64,000 bases of DNA from assembly GCF_027409185.1 (NCBI RefSeq), contig NC_084469.1, positions 35,963,293 through 36,027,292 of the forward strand, in the 5' to 3' direction. Under the pieces are notes generated by a model. The model was given only the letters and a program-made list of their open reading frames with translations, had not been told where the DNA came from and did no database searches. Positions 1 to 12,200 of the stretch are shown here, one piece after another (position 1 is the first letter of the stretch; each line of letters starts with the position of its first letter). The position numbers and the translations under genes are program-made. This DNA comes from Cynocephalus volans (taxonomy: Eukaryota; Chordata; Mammalia; Dermoptera; Cynocephalidae).

Positions 1-963
1 TAGCCCCCTCCAGATAAACTCATTCAAAGTCAGTGATACCGCGATCATTTCAAGTTTAAAGCCACCCCAGTCAAGTTGAAGACTGTCCCTTAGTTGCTGT
101 CCTCCCTGGGTTCTGCTGCGGGCAGCATCAGTGGAGGACATCTTATTTGTCTACTTCTCCATCTGTCCTGGGCTCATCGCCACTGGGAGGCAGGCACTCT
201 GCCATGCTGGTCTGCACATCCAGTCACACTTCTGTCCCTTTCCCTTTGAGTCACCTTGGGCTTGTCTGCTTTCAGCTACCTGAGAAAAGCTTTGCCTGCT
301 TCCCGTGCCCCCATGGGGACAGGAAAGGCAATGCTCATCAATAAGGCCAGGGGCTGCTGCTGATGTGGCTGGATAAGGACTCTCTCTAAGGCTGCCCTTG
401 GGTCCGTCTGTCTAGGCACCCCAGGCAGCCCCTCTCACACTCTTCTGCTTGGCATTGAGAATGTGCCCTGGGGCTTGGCATTGAGAATGTGTCCTGGGAC
501 TTGCCGTCACTCTCAGGGCAAGAAGACCACAAGTGAAGTGCCCAAACTTATAGGGATCTTCCTGCGACTGCCAGTACCACTGTCACCCCCACCATCCCCT
601 GGGACTCTGTCCAGGTGACAGGGATCGACTCAAGTCTAAGCCTCTGTAGTTTCTCTGTTGCTTTCTTCTGCATCCCACACCTAGTACTGGGGGTGAGGAA
701 ACTGGAGTGATGTCCTTGATCTTTCCTATTTTACACCTGGATGTAAGTTTTTGAACTCAGAAGCCAAGAATTTTGATGTCTTTAGTCTCTGGCTCCTCTG
801 AAATGTCTCTATTCCCTCCTCTGTTTGGGGGCAATACTGGCCAGGAGAGTCCCTAAGTTCATGAAGATGAGGAGAGGAAGGGGCAGGGAGACAGAACACA
901 CCAGTAAAAACTCTTACCTGGCCTAAGTAGGTTCATTGGGTTCTATTAAGTACTGCCCCCGAC
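1..963. other. Sequence downstream of PIK3R6, no gene seen
   Basis: I recognise no coding exon and no named repeat. At 451-502 a 26-bp unit beginning ggcattgagaatgtg occurs twice in tandem with a few differences. In human the next gene downstream is, as I recall, the intronless MFSD6L, and no part of it is visible here. Confidence 0.5.
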
Positions 964-969
964 TTTAAT
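964..969 (-). other. Candidate polyadenylation signal ATTAAA
   Basis: The plus strand reads tttaat, giving ATTAAA on the coding strand about 520 nt past the stop. It is the second most common mammalian signal hexamer. The downstream sequence is not clearly GU-rich, so the call is tentative. Confidence 0.35.
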
Positions 970-1490
970 TAAAATACAAATATTGCTGGGTATCGGATGA
1001 AAGCAGAAACACTTTAGTGTGTATTTATCGAATCTGACATTTTTCTCTCAACGGGGGGAGACCCCTGCCTGGGAGTGGGTGAGGTGGGCACACACGGGAG
1101 GGGAGAAGCCTGAGGAGGGAGGCGGTACAGTTGTCTTGACCTACTTCCCATGTGCCTGAGGCCACAGAGCTCTGGACCAAACAGCAGCTCTGACTCTGGT
1201 CTCAGGGTGGGCTGGGGAGCTTGAGCAGGAGAAGAAGTGGGAGAAGTGGGGACTGAAATACCCAAGAACAGGGACATTTGTGTGAGAGGCTGGGCATGGG
1301 GTGCTCTTACGCAGATTGAGTTTTGTCCACCCCCTCCATGGCAGGCTCCTGGTGTGGTCCAGGCCAGAAGCCACCCAGTGGAGTGACCTTGCTCCAGCTA
1401 CTGGTGGAGTGTCTGGGGGTTGGTGGGGTAGTGTATCCTTCCTCCTGGGCCTGCTGCTCTTGGGCCCAGCTCTTCTGCTGCCCCGTGGGA
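964..1490 (-). other. PIK3R6: PIK3R6 3' untranslated region (inferred extent)
   Basis: Sequence after the stop codon runs about 520 nt to an ATTAAA-type poly(A) signal on the minus strand at 964-969. No recognisable repeat lies inside. The end is inferred from this hexamer alone, and a longer 3' UTR continuing past position 1 cannot be excluded. Confidence 0.4.
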
Positions 1491-1647
1491 TCACTGGACG
1501 ATGCCAGAGAAAGTGTTGATGGGCATCAGAAGGGGTTTGGGCTTGGCTTTGGTCATTTCCATCTCCTTCTGTCCATGTGAATTGACCCATGACTCCCTGG
1601 ACTTCTGGACCCTGGAACATGGCTCTGGACAGGGAGCAACCTCGAAT
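1491..1647 (-). CDS. PIK3R6: PIK3R6 coding exon 19 and stop (residues 704-755)
   Basis: 157 nt encode FEVAPCPEPC, a basic Lys-rich stretch, and the C-terminal PLLMPINTFSGIVQ, then TGA at 1491-1493. The acceptor is CATCCACAG. The M.TFSG ending is also found in the paralogue PIK3R5, which supports a shared C-terminal fold. Some residues in the variable middle differ from human, but the length is the same. Confidence 0.95.
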
Positions 1648-4600
1648 CTGTGGATGGGGAGAGGCCAGTTCAGGTGACAAATCTCAGGGATCAAATCTGC
1701 CCAAGTCATTTGAAAGGTAGACTCATTATCATAGGGTATAAAGGAGGGGGCCTCGCAGAAGGACGAGGAAGAGGTGGGAGGAGAGAATACCCTGGGCATG
1801 GGGCTAATCAGCAGAGGAGCAGATGCCTGAGTCTAGTCACCCAAGCACACTTCCCCAAGGAAACCATTAAGGGGTGCAGAAGCCATAGAAGGTCAGCCTG
1901 TGTGGGAGGGACCGTGCCAGCAGGGGGGGTTGGGTTGAGAGGGCTGCAGGCTGAGTGTGCGTTGGAATCTAGGGAAAACTTATAATCATCTGCTGCCCAG
2001 TGTTGGTCATTCATTTGCCTCTTCCTGCATTTAAGTCACAGGGCAGTGGCTTAAGTCCATGCCCACCAGGGACACCTGCCTGGTCATAGGATCTGCTCCT
2101 GATAAGGTGTCCTGGGCTAGAAGCTGGAGACAGCAGGAGCTGGCTCCTGCTTAGGTTTGCCCCAAGGGTCCTGGACACCTAGGGGTGGCAGGCCCAGCCT
2201 CACCTGACCACATCCCTGAAAGTGCGCCGATTGTCCTTGTCTAGCAACAATGTCAGCAGCCTCTGGTCCTGGCTCTGGATCTGGATATTGGCTGCCCGGA
2301 ATGTATTCGTCATTGTCTGCAACAAAGAGACAGCTTATGTGAGTGTCACTTTCACTCAGCAGATGGCCCTGCCAGCATGTCTTACCCTGGAATCTGGTGT
2401 GTTTCTTTGGTCCAGCACATGGGGTCCTGAGCTCTCTTCCTGCAAGTGACTCTGAGCAGTGACAACCCTGCATAAATTGCTTCTAGGCCACCCTTGCCCT
2501 TGGATCTGCATTTCTTTTCCCAACCTGCTGTCCTTAATTTTGAACACAAACTGGAATGCCATGGAGAGCCTGTTCTAGCCCAGGAATCTATGTGCCAGGT
2601 TATCAAGTTACCTGAGTCTGAGTGTTGGTCTATTCAACAAACATTTTCTGAGCATCTCCTAAATGACAGGTTTGTTATTATGTGTGGTATTTGGGGGCAT
2701 TTCAGGGGTTTTATAAGTCCTCACTCCAGTTCTCAGTATTAAATTAGATACAAAATTATTTGCCTAAATCAGAGACAGAAGGTCTAGAAAGGATCCACAA
2801 ACCCCCAAGCCTCAGACCAGGTCAAAGGAAAGGAACCCGCAGGCATCCTTCTGACTGCTGACCTGAGGGGCTGCTCCAGAGAGGTCCCCTCCCATTGGGC
2901 AGAGAACTTGGAGCATCCTAGGTTCCAGACAGGGCTTTCAAGGGGCTTTTCTGGGTCACCGGCCACAAGCAGATAAGCTCTGGGTAATTTACAACCATAG
3001 AACACTGGAGTTGCTTGACGCCTTGGAGTCCATTCAAGTGTTCATAACCCTGGCTGCTCATAAAGATCACCTTTCAAAAACATAAAATTAGAGATTCCAG
3101 TTTAAGTGGTCTGGAGTCAAGCCCAGGCATGGGCATTTTTTAAAAAACTCCCTGATATAGGCAGGGCTGACAGCCACTGAGTTAATCCACCATCTCATTG
3201 TCACATCACAGAGCCCGAGCAGCAGCCTAAACTGCAGGGTCGAGAATGTCTGGGTGAAGGGTCCCCCCATTTTCTTTCTGTGTCCGCACCAAAAATTACA
3301 GAGTTTTGACCGCTCTAGGCTGTTATCCAGAGCAGTGAAAGAAACTGGCCCCAGCCCTGAGCTAAATGTCTGAAACCCTCATATAAACTCCACACCCTTA
3401 CCCCCTGGGTGGAACACCCCTTCCTCTCGCTGCCCGTCGGGAGGATACGCTGCAGTGCTCTGTATGTAAGTTCCCCGAAGAAATGCTGATCACCCTGGCA
3501 TTTAGTGCTGCTTTCTCTGGAATCCCAACCGGCCCCATCTCAGGACAGTCTGGGGCATTCCCTTGTGGCAGCTCTCTCTTTTGGGGTGATTCCAGCTGTG
3601 AGTTCGGTGGGACAAAACACCAGGCATTTCAGGTGAACTTTTGTGGGGCTGGGGAGTAGGTGAGCCAGAAGTCTGTGGGCAGAGTGTGCAAGGATCTCTC
3701 CGGAGGAGGGTTGAGAGCAGTCTCTAAGCCAGACTGCCCCGGTTCTAATCTTGGCTCTGCTACTTATTAGCTATGCCACTTTGGGCATATTTCTTAATCT
3801 CTCTGTGCTATTTAGAAAAAAATAGTAATCACAGCAACTACCTTTTAGGACTGTTGTGAAGATTAAATGAAACAGTATAGGTTAAGTTCTTGGGACAGTG
3901 CCTGAGACTGTTGGAAGAGTTCTTATTAGTGTTGGCTGTTTATTATTATTATTATTATTATTAATTATAATTTTCTAAGAAGGAGCCAAGCATGAGTAAA
4001 GGACTCAATATGAAGCCTCAGTCATCAGAGGGGCAGGGGAATGCACTGTGGATTCTTTCTCTTTCCCATTGGTCTCATAGGCCACCCCCACTCCTACCAC
4101 CATCCTACCCTAGACGCCTGTGAGTAAAGACAGAAAGATGGACCAAAACCTCTGTAAGAAAGGGGACATCCCATGACAGAGGGCAGCACACAGGGAGGTC
4201 CCCTGCTGTCAGCAGGACCTGTGGCAGCTTTGGTGCCCTGGAGCTCTCAGCCACGGTGGGCAGTTGTGGTCAAAGGGGCAGGCAGTGAAAGCTAGTGGGC
4301 ACTGACTGGACAGCTAACTGGATGACTGTCAGCACTGGGATGCCATCTGCGACCTTCCAGACATACCTGGAGAGACTGCAGGGGCTGAAGTCCTGCATGA
4401 GCTGGAGGATGGGAGGAAGCCAGGTGCATGCAGTATGCGATAGTTAATGGGACCACACCTGAACTGACTGTACCTGGTGAGGGAAAGTCATAGTTCCCAT
4501 AGGTGAGGAGACTGAGTCTGGAGGGATTGCACATGACCCGCTGACGGTCACACAGTGGTCGGTGTGGGGCCCAGCTCCCTGACTCCTGACTTGGTGCTCT

Positions 4601-7600
4601 TCCTCCTGCATCGAGGTACCCAAGGTGTCTCAGCCTCCATGACCTGTCCGTGGGGCTGGCCCCACCTCTGATCACACGCAGTCTGGGGCCTCCTCCCACC
4701 GGCCCACAGTGTAGGCAGATGCCTTCTGCTTCCTCTTTGTGGTCTGCATGCTTAGACTCTCCCTATCTGCTTGGCTTTGACCCTTAAGAACCACAGGAGT
4801 CTTGGGTTTCAGTCTGTAAATGCAGCCATGGAGACCAATGGAAAGGGCCAGATGCACAATTTGCAAAGTGTCCCAGACTCAGCAAGATGAGGGGCTTGAT
4901 AAAATGCTAAATGCCTACTGTTTTCTTTTCGTGGCTTCCTGTCTTCCACACCCCAGAGCCCCAACTCTTCTGTTCCTGCCTTATTTCCCACTACTTTCCT
5001 ATATCAAACTTCCAATCCAGCCAAGGTCATATCTTTGCTGACCCTTCAATTCACCAAGCCAGCCACAGTGCTCTTGCCCATTCTGATCTCTGAGCCAGGA
5101 ATACCTTCAGCTCACCATGAACAACTTCCCCTTGCTGCTCAGTGTTTGTTATCTGATCCATTTGGACAGAACACACACACAGACCCACCTGGGTTCCAAG
5201 AGGGAAGCACAGCTACTGGAATTTAACCACAGCAAGTCGGTGCAGGAATAAAAGGGAACTTGCTAGAGTGATAAGTTAGATTTCCGAAAAGCCCCTGACC
5301 AAGTTGTTTAAAGAGGTTATTAAAAACAGAAACCACAGTAAGGAATTGACTTTGAAAGAGGAAATACAACATAAGGGTGAATAGGTCCACCTTGGAGCTT
5401 AAAGCTTAAATACCAGGCTGCCCTATAGAAAGGAAGGTTTCAGCTGAAGGCAGTAGATCTCTCAGGCAATCAGAGCTCTCCTACACTGAATGGGCTGCAA
5501 CACAAAAGGTGAGCTTCTGGTTCTGAGATCTGGGATGAGATCAGGATGAGGTAGAGGATGGACTAGATGACTCAGTAAACATTTGGTGAGTCCCTGCTGT
5601 GTGCCAGACACCACACTGAGTGCTAGGGGAAACGAAGGGCTAAGACGAGAGCCCTGAGCCCAGGGAGCTTGCAGGCCGTTGACATACAAAGATCGTGCCA
5701 TTTATAGTGTTGCAAATGCTTTCATGGCTGTGTCCCCAGGGTTCTGTGGGAGCACAAAAGTGGGGCACCTAGCTCCCCAGGAGTGGGGAAGAGGGGGTAG
5801 AGCATGTGGAAGGCAGGGGGAAGAGCATCAGGAAGATGACACCTGAGTCTCACCCTACAGGGTAAGTAAGAGTCACAAAAAGAAGGTGGGGAAGAGGGAG
5901 GGAGGAATGGAGTTTCAAGCAAAGCAAACAGCATGAGCAAAGTCACGGAGATGGTCAGGAACACTTCCAAACATCGCAGTGGAAAGGGTTTGCAGGGAGT
6001 GGCCAGGGCTGAGGGTAGAGAGGGAGGGGAACCAAGCTATGAAACACCGAAGAGTTTTTCTGCCCTTGGAGAATGAGAAAAGACAGAGGGGTTTTAAGTA
6101 TGAAGTGACATGTCAGCATTCTGTTTTAAAAAGATGGCTCAGGCAGAGACACGGAAAGGCGGGCTTACGGAGCATCACAGTGGTGTCAGGGAGACCAGGT
6201 AGGAGGCTACTGCATTTGGCCAGGAAATGAAGATGGGTGAAGGTCTGGACCTAGGGTGACCAACTTGTCCTGACTCGCCTGGGACATTCTTGGTTTTAGC
6301 ACTGAAAGTCCCAAGTCCAGGAAATCCCTTCAATCCCAGGCCAACTGGGACAGCTTGGCCAACCTAGCTGGACCAGACGAAGAAGGGAGAGATTTGAGAA
6401 GTGCTTGAAAGAGAAAACCAGCAGGACACGGGGAAGTGAGGGAGAGGAGGCAGGTTTCTGGCAGAAGTGATTGGTTAATGATGGGACCATTAAATGAGAG
6501 ATGCGATACAAGGAGGGGATGAAATAAAAACAACTGCTAACATGTACATAGTGCCTACTCAGCCACACATGCCGTAATCACTTCATCCTCACAGCTGGGT
6601 GAGGTAGGTAATGTGGTCCTCATTATAGCTGATAAATGGCAGAGCCAGGATCTGAACCCCGGCAGTCTGGCTCTAGAGAGCTCTTAACCATTAGAAGGTA
6701 CTGGCTTTGCTTTTAAATATCTTGAGTTTGGGGTGTTGTGGGAGGACATCTGGTTCACGCATGTGGTTGAATGCAGGAGTCAGAAACTCAGGGGTGAATG
6801 TCAGAGGAGGAGGTAAAGATTTGGGAGTCCTTAACAAATTGGACTAAACCCTGGTAAGTGGATTTGATAGTCCGTTGAATGAGAAAAGAAGTGGGCCATG
6901 AATAGAAGGTGAGAACAGCAGCGATTTAAGGAACTGATTTAACTAAAAGAGTTCAGGGAAAGAGGCAAAAGGGTAATAATCAGACAAGTAGAAGAAAAAC
7001 TATAAGAAACTGGCATCTCAGAATTTATGGATTTAGGGTGTTTAAAGACTCAGAGAACAGGGCTTTAGTTGTGGTGGTGGAACTCACTCACAAATGACCA
7101 AAGGAATATAAAATTGGGGACATCTATGACAATGCTAGAAGCCAGCTTCACTGGAGTATTAACTTTTAAATGTAATTTCAAATATATACATTTAAATGTA
7201 AAGGTAACCACTAATAGAAAAAGAAGTACATATAACTTCCAAATCATCCGAGGGGAATAAATGAGCAAATAAGATCTGAGCAATACAGCAAAAAGAAACA
7301 TACAAAACAGCAAAAGGCACTAAAATGAAACAGAACAGAAAGCATGATATAAAATGCAGAGTTAGGTCAAATAGCACATGAAGTTATTCTCCACGGATTA
7401 AATGTTCATTTGTTAAAAAAAAAAAAAAATCCAAACAAATGTATTTTACAACAATGAGAATACACTCAGCACCACTGAACTGTACACTTAAAAGTGGTTA
7501 AGATGGTAAAATTTACATTTTTTTGACCATGTTAAAACAAAAACAAGAACAAAGATTTTCAGACTGAGTCAGAACAAGATCCAATTACAGAGGCTCCTTG

Positions 7601-9260
7601 ACTTTCAATGGGGTTACGTCCCAATAAACCCACCGTTAAGTTGAAAATATCCTAAGTTGAAATGCATTTAATACACCTCATCCCCCACACATTACAGATT
7701 CGCCTCGCCTACCTTAAACGAGCTCAGAGCACTTACACTAGCCTGCAGTTGGGCAACACCCTCTAACACAAAGCCCATTGTACAATCAAGTGTTGACTAT
7801 CTCAAAACTTGAAGCATGGTTTCTACTGAGTGTGTATCACTTGTGCAGCATTTTAAAGGTGGAAAATTGTAAGTCAACCTATCCTAAATTGGAGACTGTC
7901 TGTATGTGCTATTTAAAAGATGCATATCTAAATTTTTTTTTAAAGTTTTAAAAATAAAGAGATGAAGATTTCTGATTTTGAAGCAGCAGAGTATATAATT
8001 TCTCATTGTCCCCTCTTATAGTTCTCCTCAAAACAAGGAGGTTCACCTTTAATGAGACCAGAAGACACCTGAAGTTCTAGACCACAATACTGTAGTACAG
8101 AGAAAGCATAGAGAACGGCAGTAGACAGCTTATCTTAGAAGAGGAAGGTCAAATATAGGGATCAAAACTCTGGAAAGGCTTATGAGCTGGAGGCCTCAGG
8201 TTCTGCAGATGGTGGGAAGGAGAAAGAGCCTGACAAAGGGGAATTGAGTGAAAGGTGGTATGAGAAGCAGTTGGATTCCTCAGGTTCCCACTCATCCTGG
8301 GCAGCCGAGAAATCAGCCCCCTGCCACAGAGACCAGAGAAATGGAAGACTCCGAACCTGGGGACACCACAAATGGAGGAGGAGGAGTGAGAGGCTGTCCT
8401 CCAAACAGGTGGATTACATGTTTGCTCACTGAACAGTGAGGTCCCTAGTCCCCTTGCCCAACCCAGCTCCAGAGTGACAGACACCAGCAGGCCTATCTCC
8501 CAGCTCCCTTCACTCCCCAAGGCAGGACCCCAAAGGACTCTCCTGGAAAAACAAAATTGTCCTAGCAAGAGACTTGCAGATACCGACAATTTGGATTTCT
8601 CCCCCCAGGACCATGGCCTTCTGACTGCCCACCGAGAGGCCCACCATTGACTCGGCCCCACTTGTGAATTTGAACAGACAGCCAAAGATCACCAGGTTTT
8701 TGGAGACAGCCTCCAACATTAGAGAAAGACAGAGAGACCACAACAACCAAACTGAAGACAGGTATTCAGAGGGAACAGACACAATTTGGGGAGCAGAAGA
8801 AAGTTTCAAATAAACCAGAAGTAATACCTTCAGAAAGATAAGAGAAGATACTGCATTCATGAAGCAGAAATAGAATGCTATTAAAAATGAATAACCGGAA
8901 AACAGGAAAGAGTTCTTGAAGTTTAAACATTCAATAAATGAATTTGAAGAAAACTCAAAAGTCAAAGAAATAACAAAGAGAAGGGCAATGGGAGAAAAAT
9001 AATGAGAAAATTAGAGCACCAATCTAGGAGACTTACATCTGAATGTTTGTAGTTCCAGAAAGAGACAGCAAAGATATAAAGGGAAGGAAATTATTTTAAA
9101 AATCATATTAGGAGGGCCGACCCCATGGCTCACTCGGGTGAGTGTGGTGCTGGGAGCACCAAGGCCGCGGGTTCGGATCCTATATAGGGATGGCCGGTGT
9201 GCTCACTGGCTGAGCGCGGTGCGGGAGACACCAAGCCAAGGGTTACGATCCCCTTACCGG

Positions 9261-9297
<37 letters not shown>

Positions 9298-12200
9298 TCA
9301 TATTAGAAAATATCTCAGAGCTGAAAGATGCAAGTCTCCAGATTAAGGATGTCCATCAAAGGTCCAAAATAATGAAAAAAAAGATTCTACCAAGATATCT
9401 TCCTGTGACATTTCAGAACCCTCTATGAAATGAAGTATGTAAAGCTTCCAGAGAGAAAAAAACAAACAAAAACAAGCAAAGACTGAGCATAAGAAGGCAT
9501 CATATTTCACAACAAGAACAGTATCAGAAACTAGAAGAAAATTCAGATTCAAAGAAATGATGATAGAATCGACAAAATCAAAACTATAGTGGGAATGTCG
9601 ATAGACCTGAGTTTTGAACAGATGAAATGTACAAAAAAAATTTTACATTTGTGTATTACAGTAATATAATGTGTTCGATTTAATCATTAAACATCATCCT
9701 TTGTACTCTACAGATAGAAAACACACATACTTTTTTTAGATGCCACAAGATAATTAAAAAATTCTTCATGTACCCGGCAATGAAGAAAATGTCAATAAAT
9801 TTTAAAGAAGTTGAAATTATGCAAGTGAGATGCTTTGGCTGTCTTGGGGCATTTGCTAAGCTCAGGAATCAAGGGGCTTGTGTTTCAATAGGCATGGGGG
9901 GATGGGAGACACGGTCTTGGGCCCACATGAAGCAGAGATTTGAATCTGAGATTCCCTTCGGAGACTCTTGAAGACTACACTCTGAGTGAAAGACTAGATT
10001 AGAAAAAAGCCCTCAGCGCAAATAGGAGACCACAGGGAAGCTTGTCTGCTTTGGCTTTTGCTAAGTCAGAAAGATAAGTCTTTCCTGAAAATTCTTAGCT
10101 ACAAGCCTGTCCTATTGTGGATTTGGGGTATACATTTATACTCTGCATGGTCTAAAAATTTCTAATCCAGAAATGAACTCAAACTATGGTCTTGAGTGGA
10201 TAACGTCACTGGGGCACTTGGCAAGAACAAACACAGAATTTTCATAGAAAGACAATTTTTCTACCCAGGTTTCCCAACAAATAAGAGCTCATAATTTAAG
10301 AAATATACAAGGAATTAAGCTGCCACGGGGGTCAGTGAACCCAAGAAACAGAAGGATTAGACTCCCAATAATTACAGATAATGAAATTACATAAATCAGA
10401 CTATAAAATAAAACTGTTTAAAGTGAATAAGTAAATAAAAGAAGGAATAAAACCACGAGAAAGGAACAATATACTACTAAATACACATGCCATTTTCATC
10501 CATTCTAAAACCATGTTCCCCGTATTTTAACATCTCTGAAATTAGGAAGTATTTGCAAACAATGTGATAAGAAAGCATTGTTCATAGTTTAGGAAGCATT
10601 GTTTCTTTCTCAGTAGTATGCAAAATTATGATCCGTCTTAAATTCGATGAGATTGGTGTTCAGACATATGTAATGTATACTCATATCAGAGGCAGAAATC
10701 ATATATGAAATCAATTATATACAGAAATAAATTATAGATGTTGCTACATCAAAATATAAGTTATTTAATGTTTTAAGAAAAACATTAAAAGACAAACTGG
10801 GAAAAGTATTTCCAAAACATATGACAAATAATGGGTTAATGTCCTCATATTATAAAATAGGGACACCACAGTATTCATATGGGATGAGAATAAGCAGGAA
10901 ATACATAAATGAAGAAATAGAAATCATCTAGATATAAGAAATTGTTCAACGTCACTAGTTAGTAATGAAAGAAATGCAAGTTAAAATAATGAAAAGTTTA
11001 ACAATCAAATTTGCAAAGATGAAAAAAATCAGTCCATATGTTACTTGTGCTGTGATACTGGCACTCGAGTACTACAGTGAGATGGAACTTAGTATAGACT
11101 TTCTGGAGGACAATTTGACAAAGTATGTGAAAATCCCCAAATATGATGCCATCTGACTGAGTGACTTCACTCCTAGACATTTTTTAAAAAGGTATAACCA
11201 TGATTTTTGGCACATTTCTATTTCTAAGGATGTTCCCCACAGGATGCTTATGATCGTGAAAAATGAAAATTTACTCTAATGTCTTCTGAGAAATGGTTAA
11301 ATAGTTATAGAGGCATGCAACCCTCATGTAATAGATATTTAATGAAATACATTTAATGACACAAAACATAATTAATGACATAAACAAGGCCCCACCAATA
11401 TAAACCAAGACATATTCATCAGGCTTTACACCAGTAAGGGGATTGCAACCCTCGGCTCAGTGTTGTCTGCACCACGCTCAGCCAGTGAGCGCACTGGCCA
11501 TCCCTATATAGGATCCGAACCCGTGGCCTTGGCGCCGCCAGTGCCACACTCTCCTGAGTGAGCCACGGGGCCAGCCCTTTTTATTTATTTATTTATTTAT
11601 TTTTTGCTTTAGTATATTTTTGAGTAAAAACGTCAAGTTCCAGACCAGTATGTGCTGTAGCTATCTGTCAATTATGTGAAAATATACAGAAAAAAAGGCT
11701 GAAATTAATTTCAGATTAACACCTGAAAATGTTAATAGTCATCCTCTCCAGGTATAGGTACTACTGGTGAACTTGCTTTTTTGTCCGGTTTTTTTTTTTT
11801 TGTTTGGTATTTTCTGAGATAAATAATAGCACTTTTGTTTATAGGTTAAGAAGTCATCCTAAAAAATGATAAAGAAATATAAGGACTAAAAAGTGACCAT
11901 TGATCTTGGCAGCATGGAGGTGACTTTGTCATAGTGGGCTGGAAGCAGATGGTCGCGGGCAGAAGAGTCATTGGTAAGGAACTGGATGCACTTCTAGAAG
12001 TATCTGTCCAGAAGCTTGACTGAGAAGGGAGCAGGCAGTTGGGTCATGGTAGAGTTCTTTTGTTTTGTTTTGTTTTTTAGGATGGAAAAGACCTGAGTAT
12101 GGTTATAGATGAAGGAGCCATGGAGAGGGAGAGGTCAAAGCAGTAGAAAAGAGAACTGCAAACAGACAAAGAGCCTGGAAGGGATGGATGAGGAGAGGAC

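Noticed and set aside
12056..12077. TTTTG-rich tract taken as a SINE tail
   Set aside because: No SINE body or duplication next to it; treated as a simple tract.
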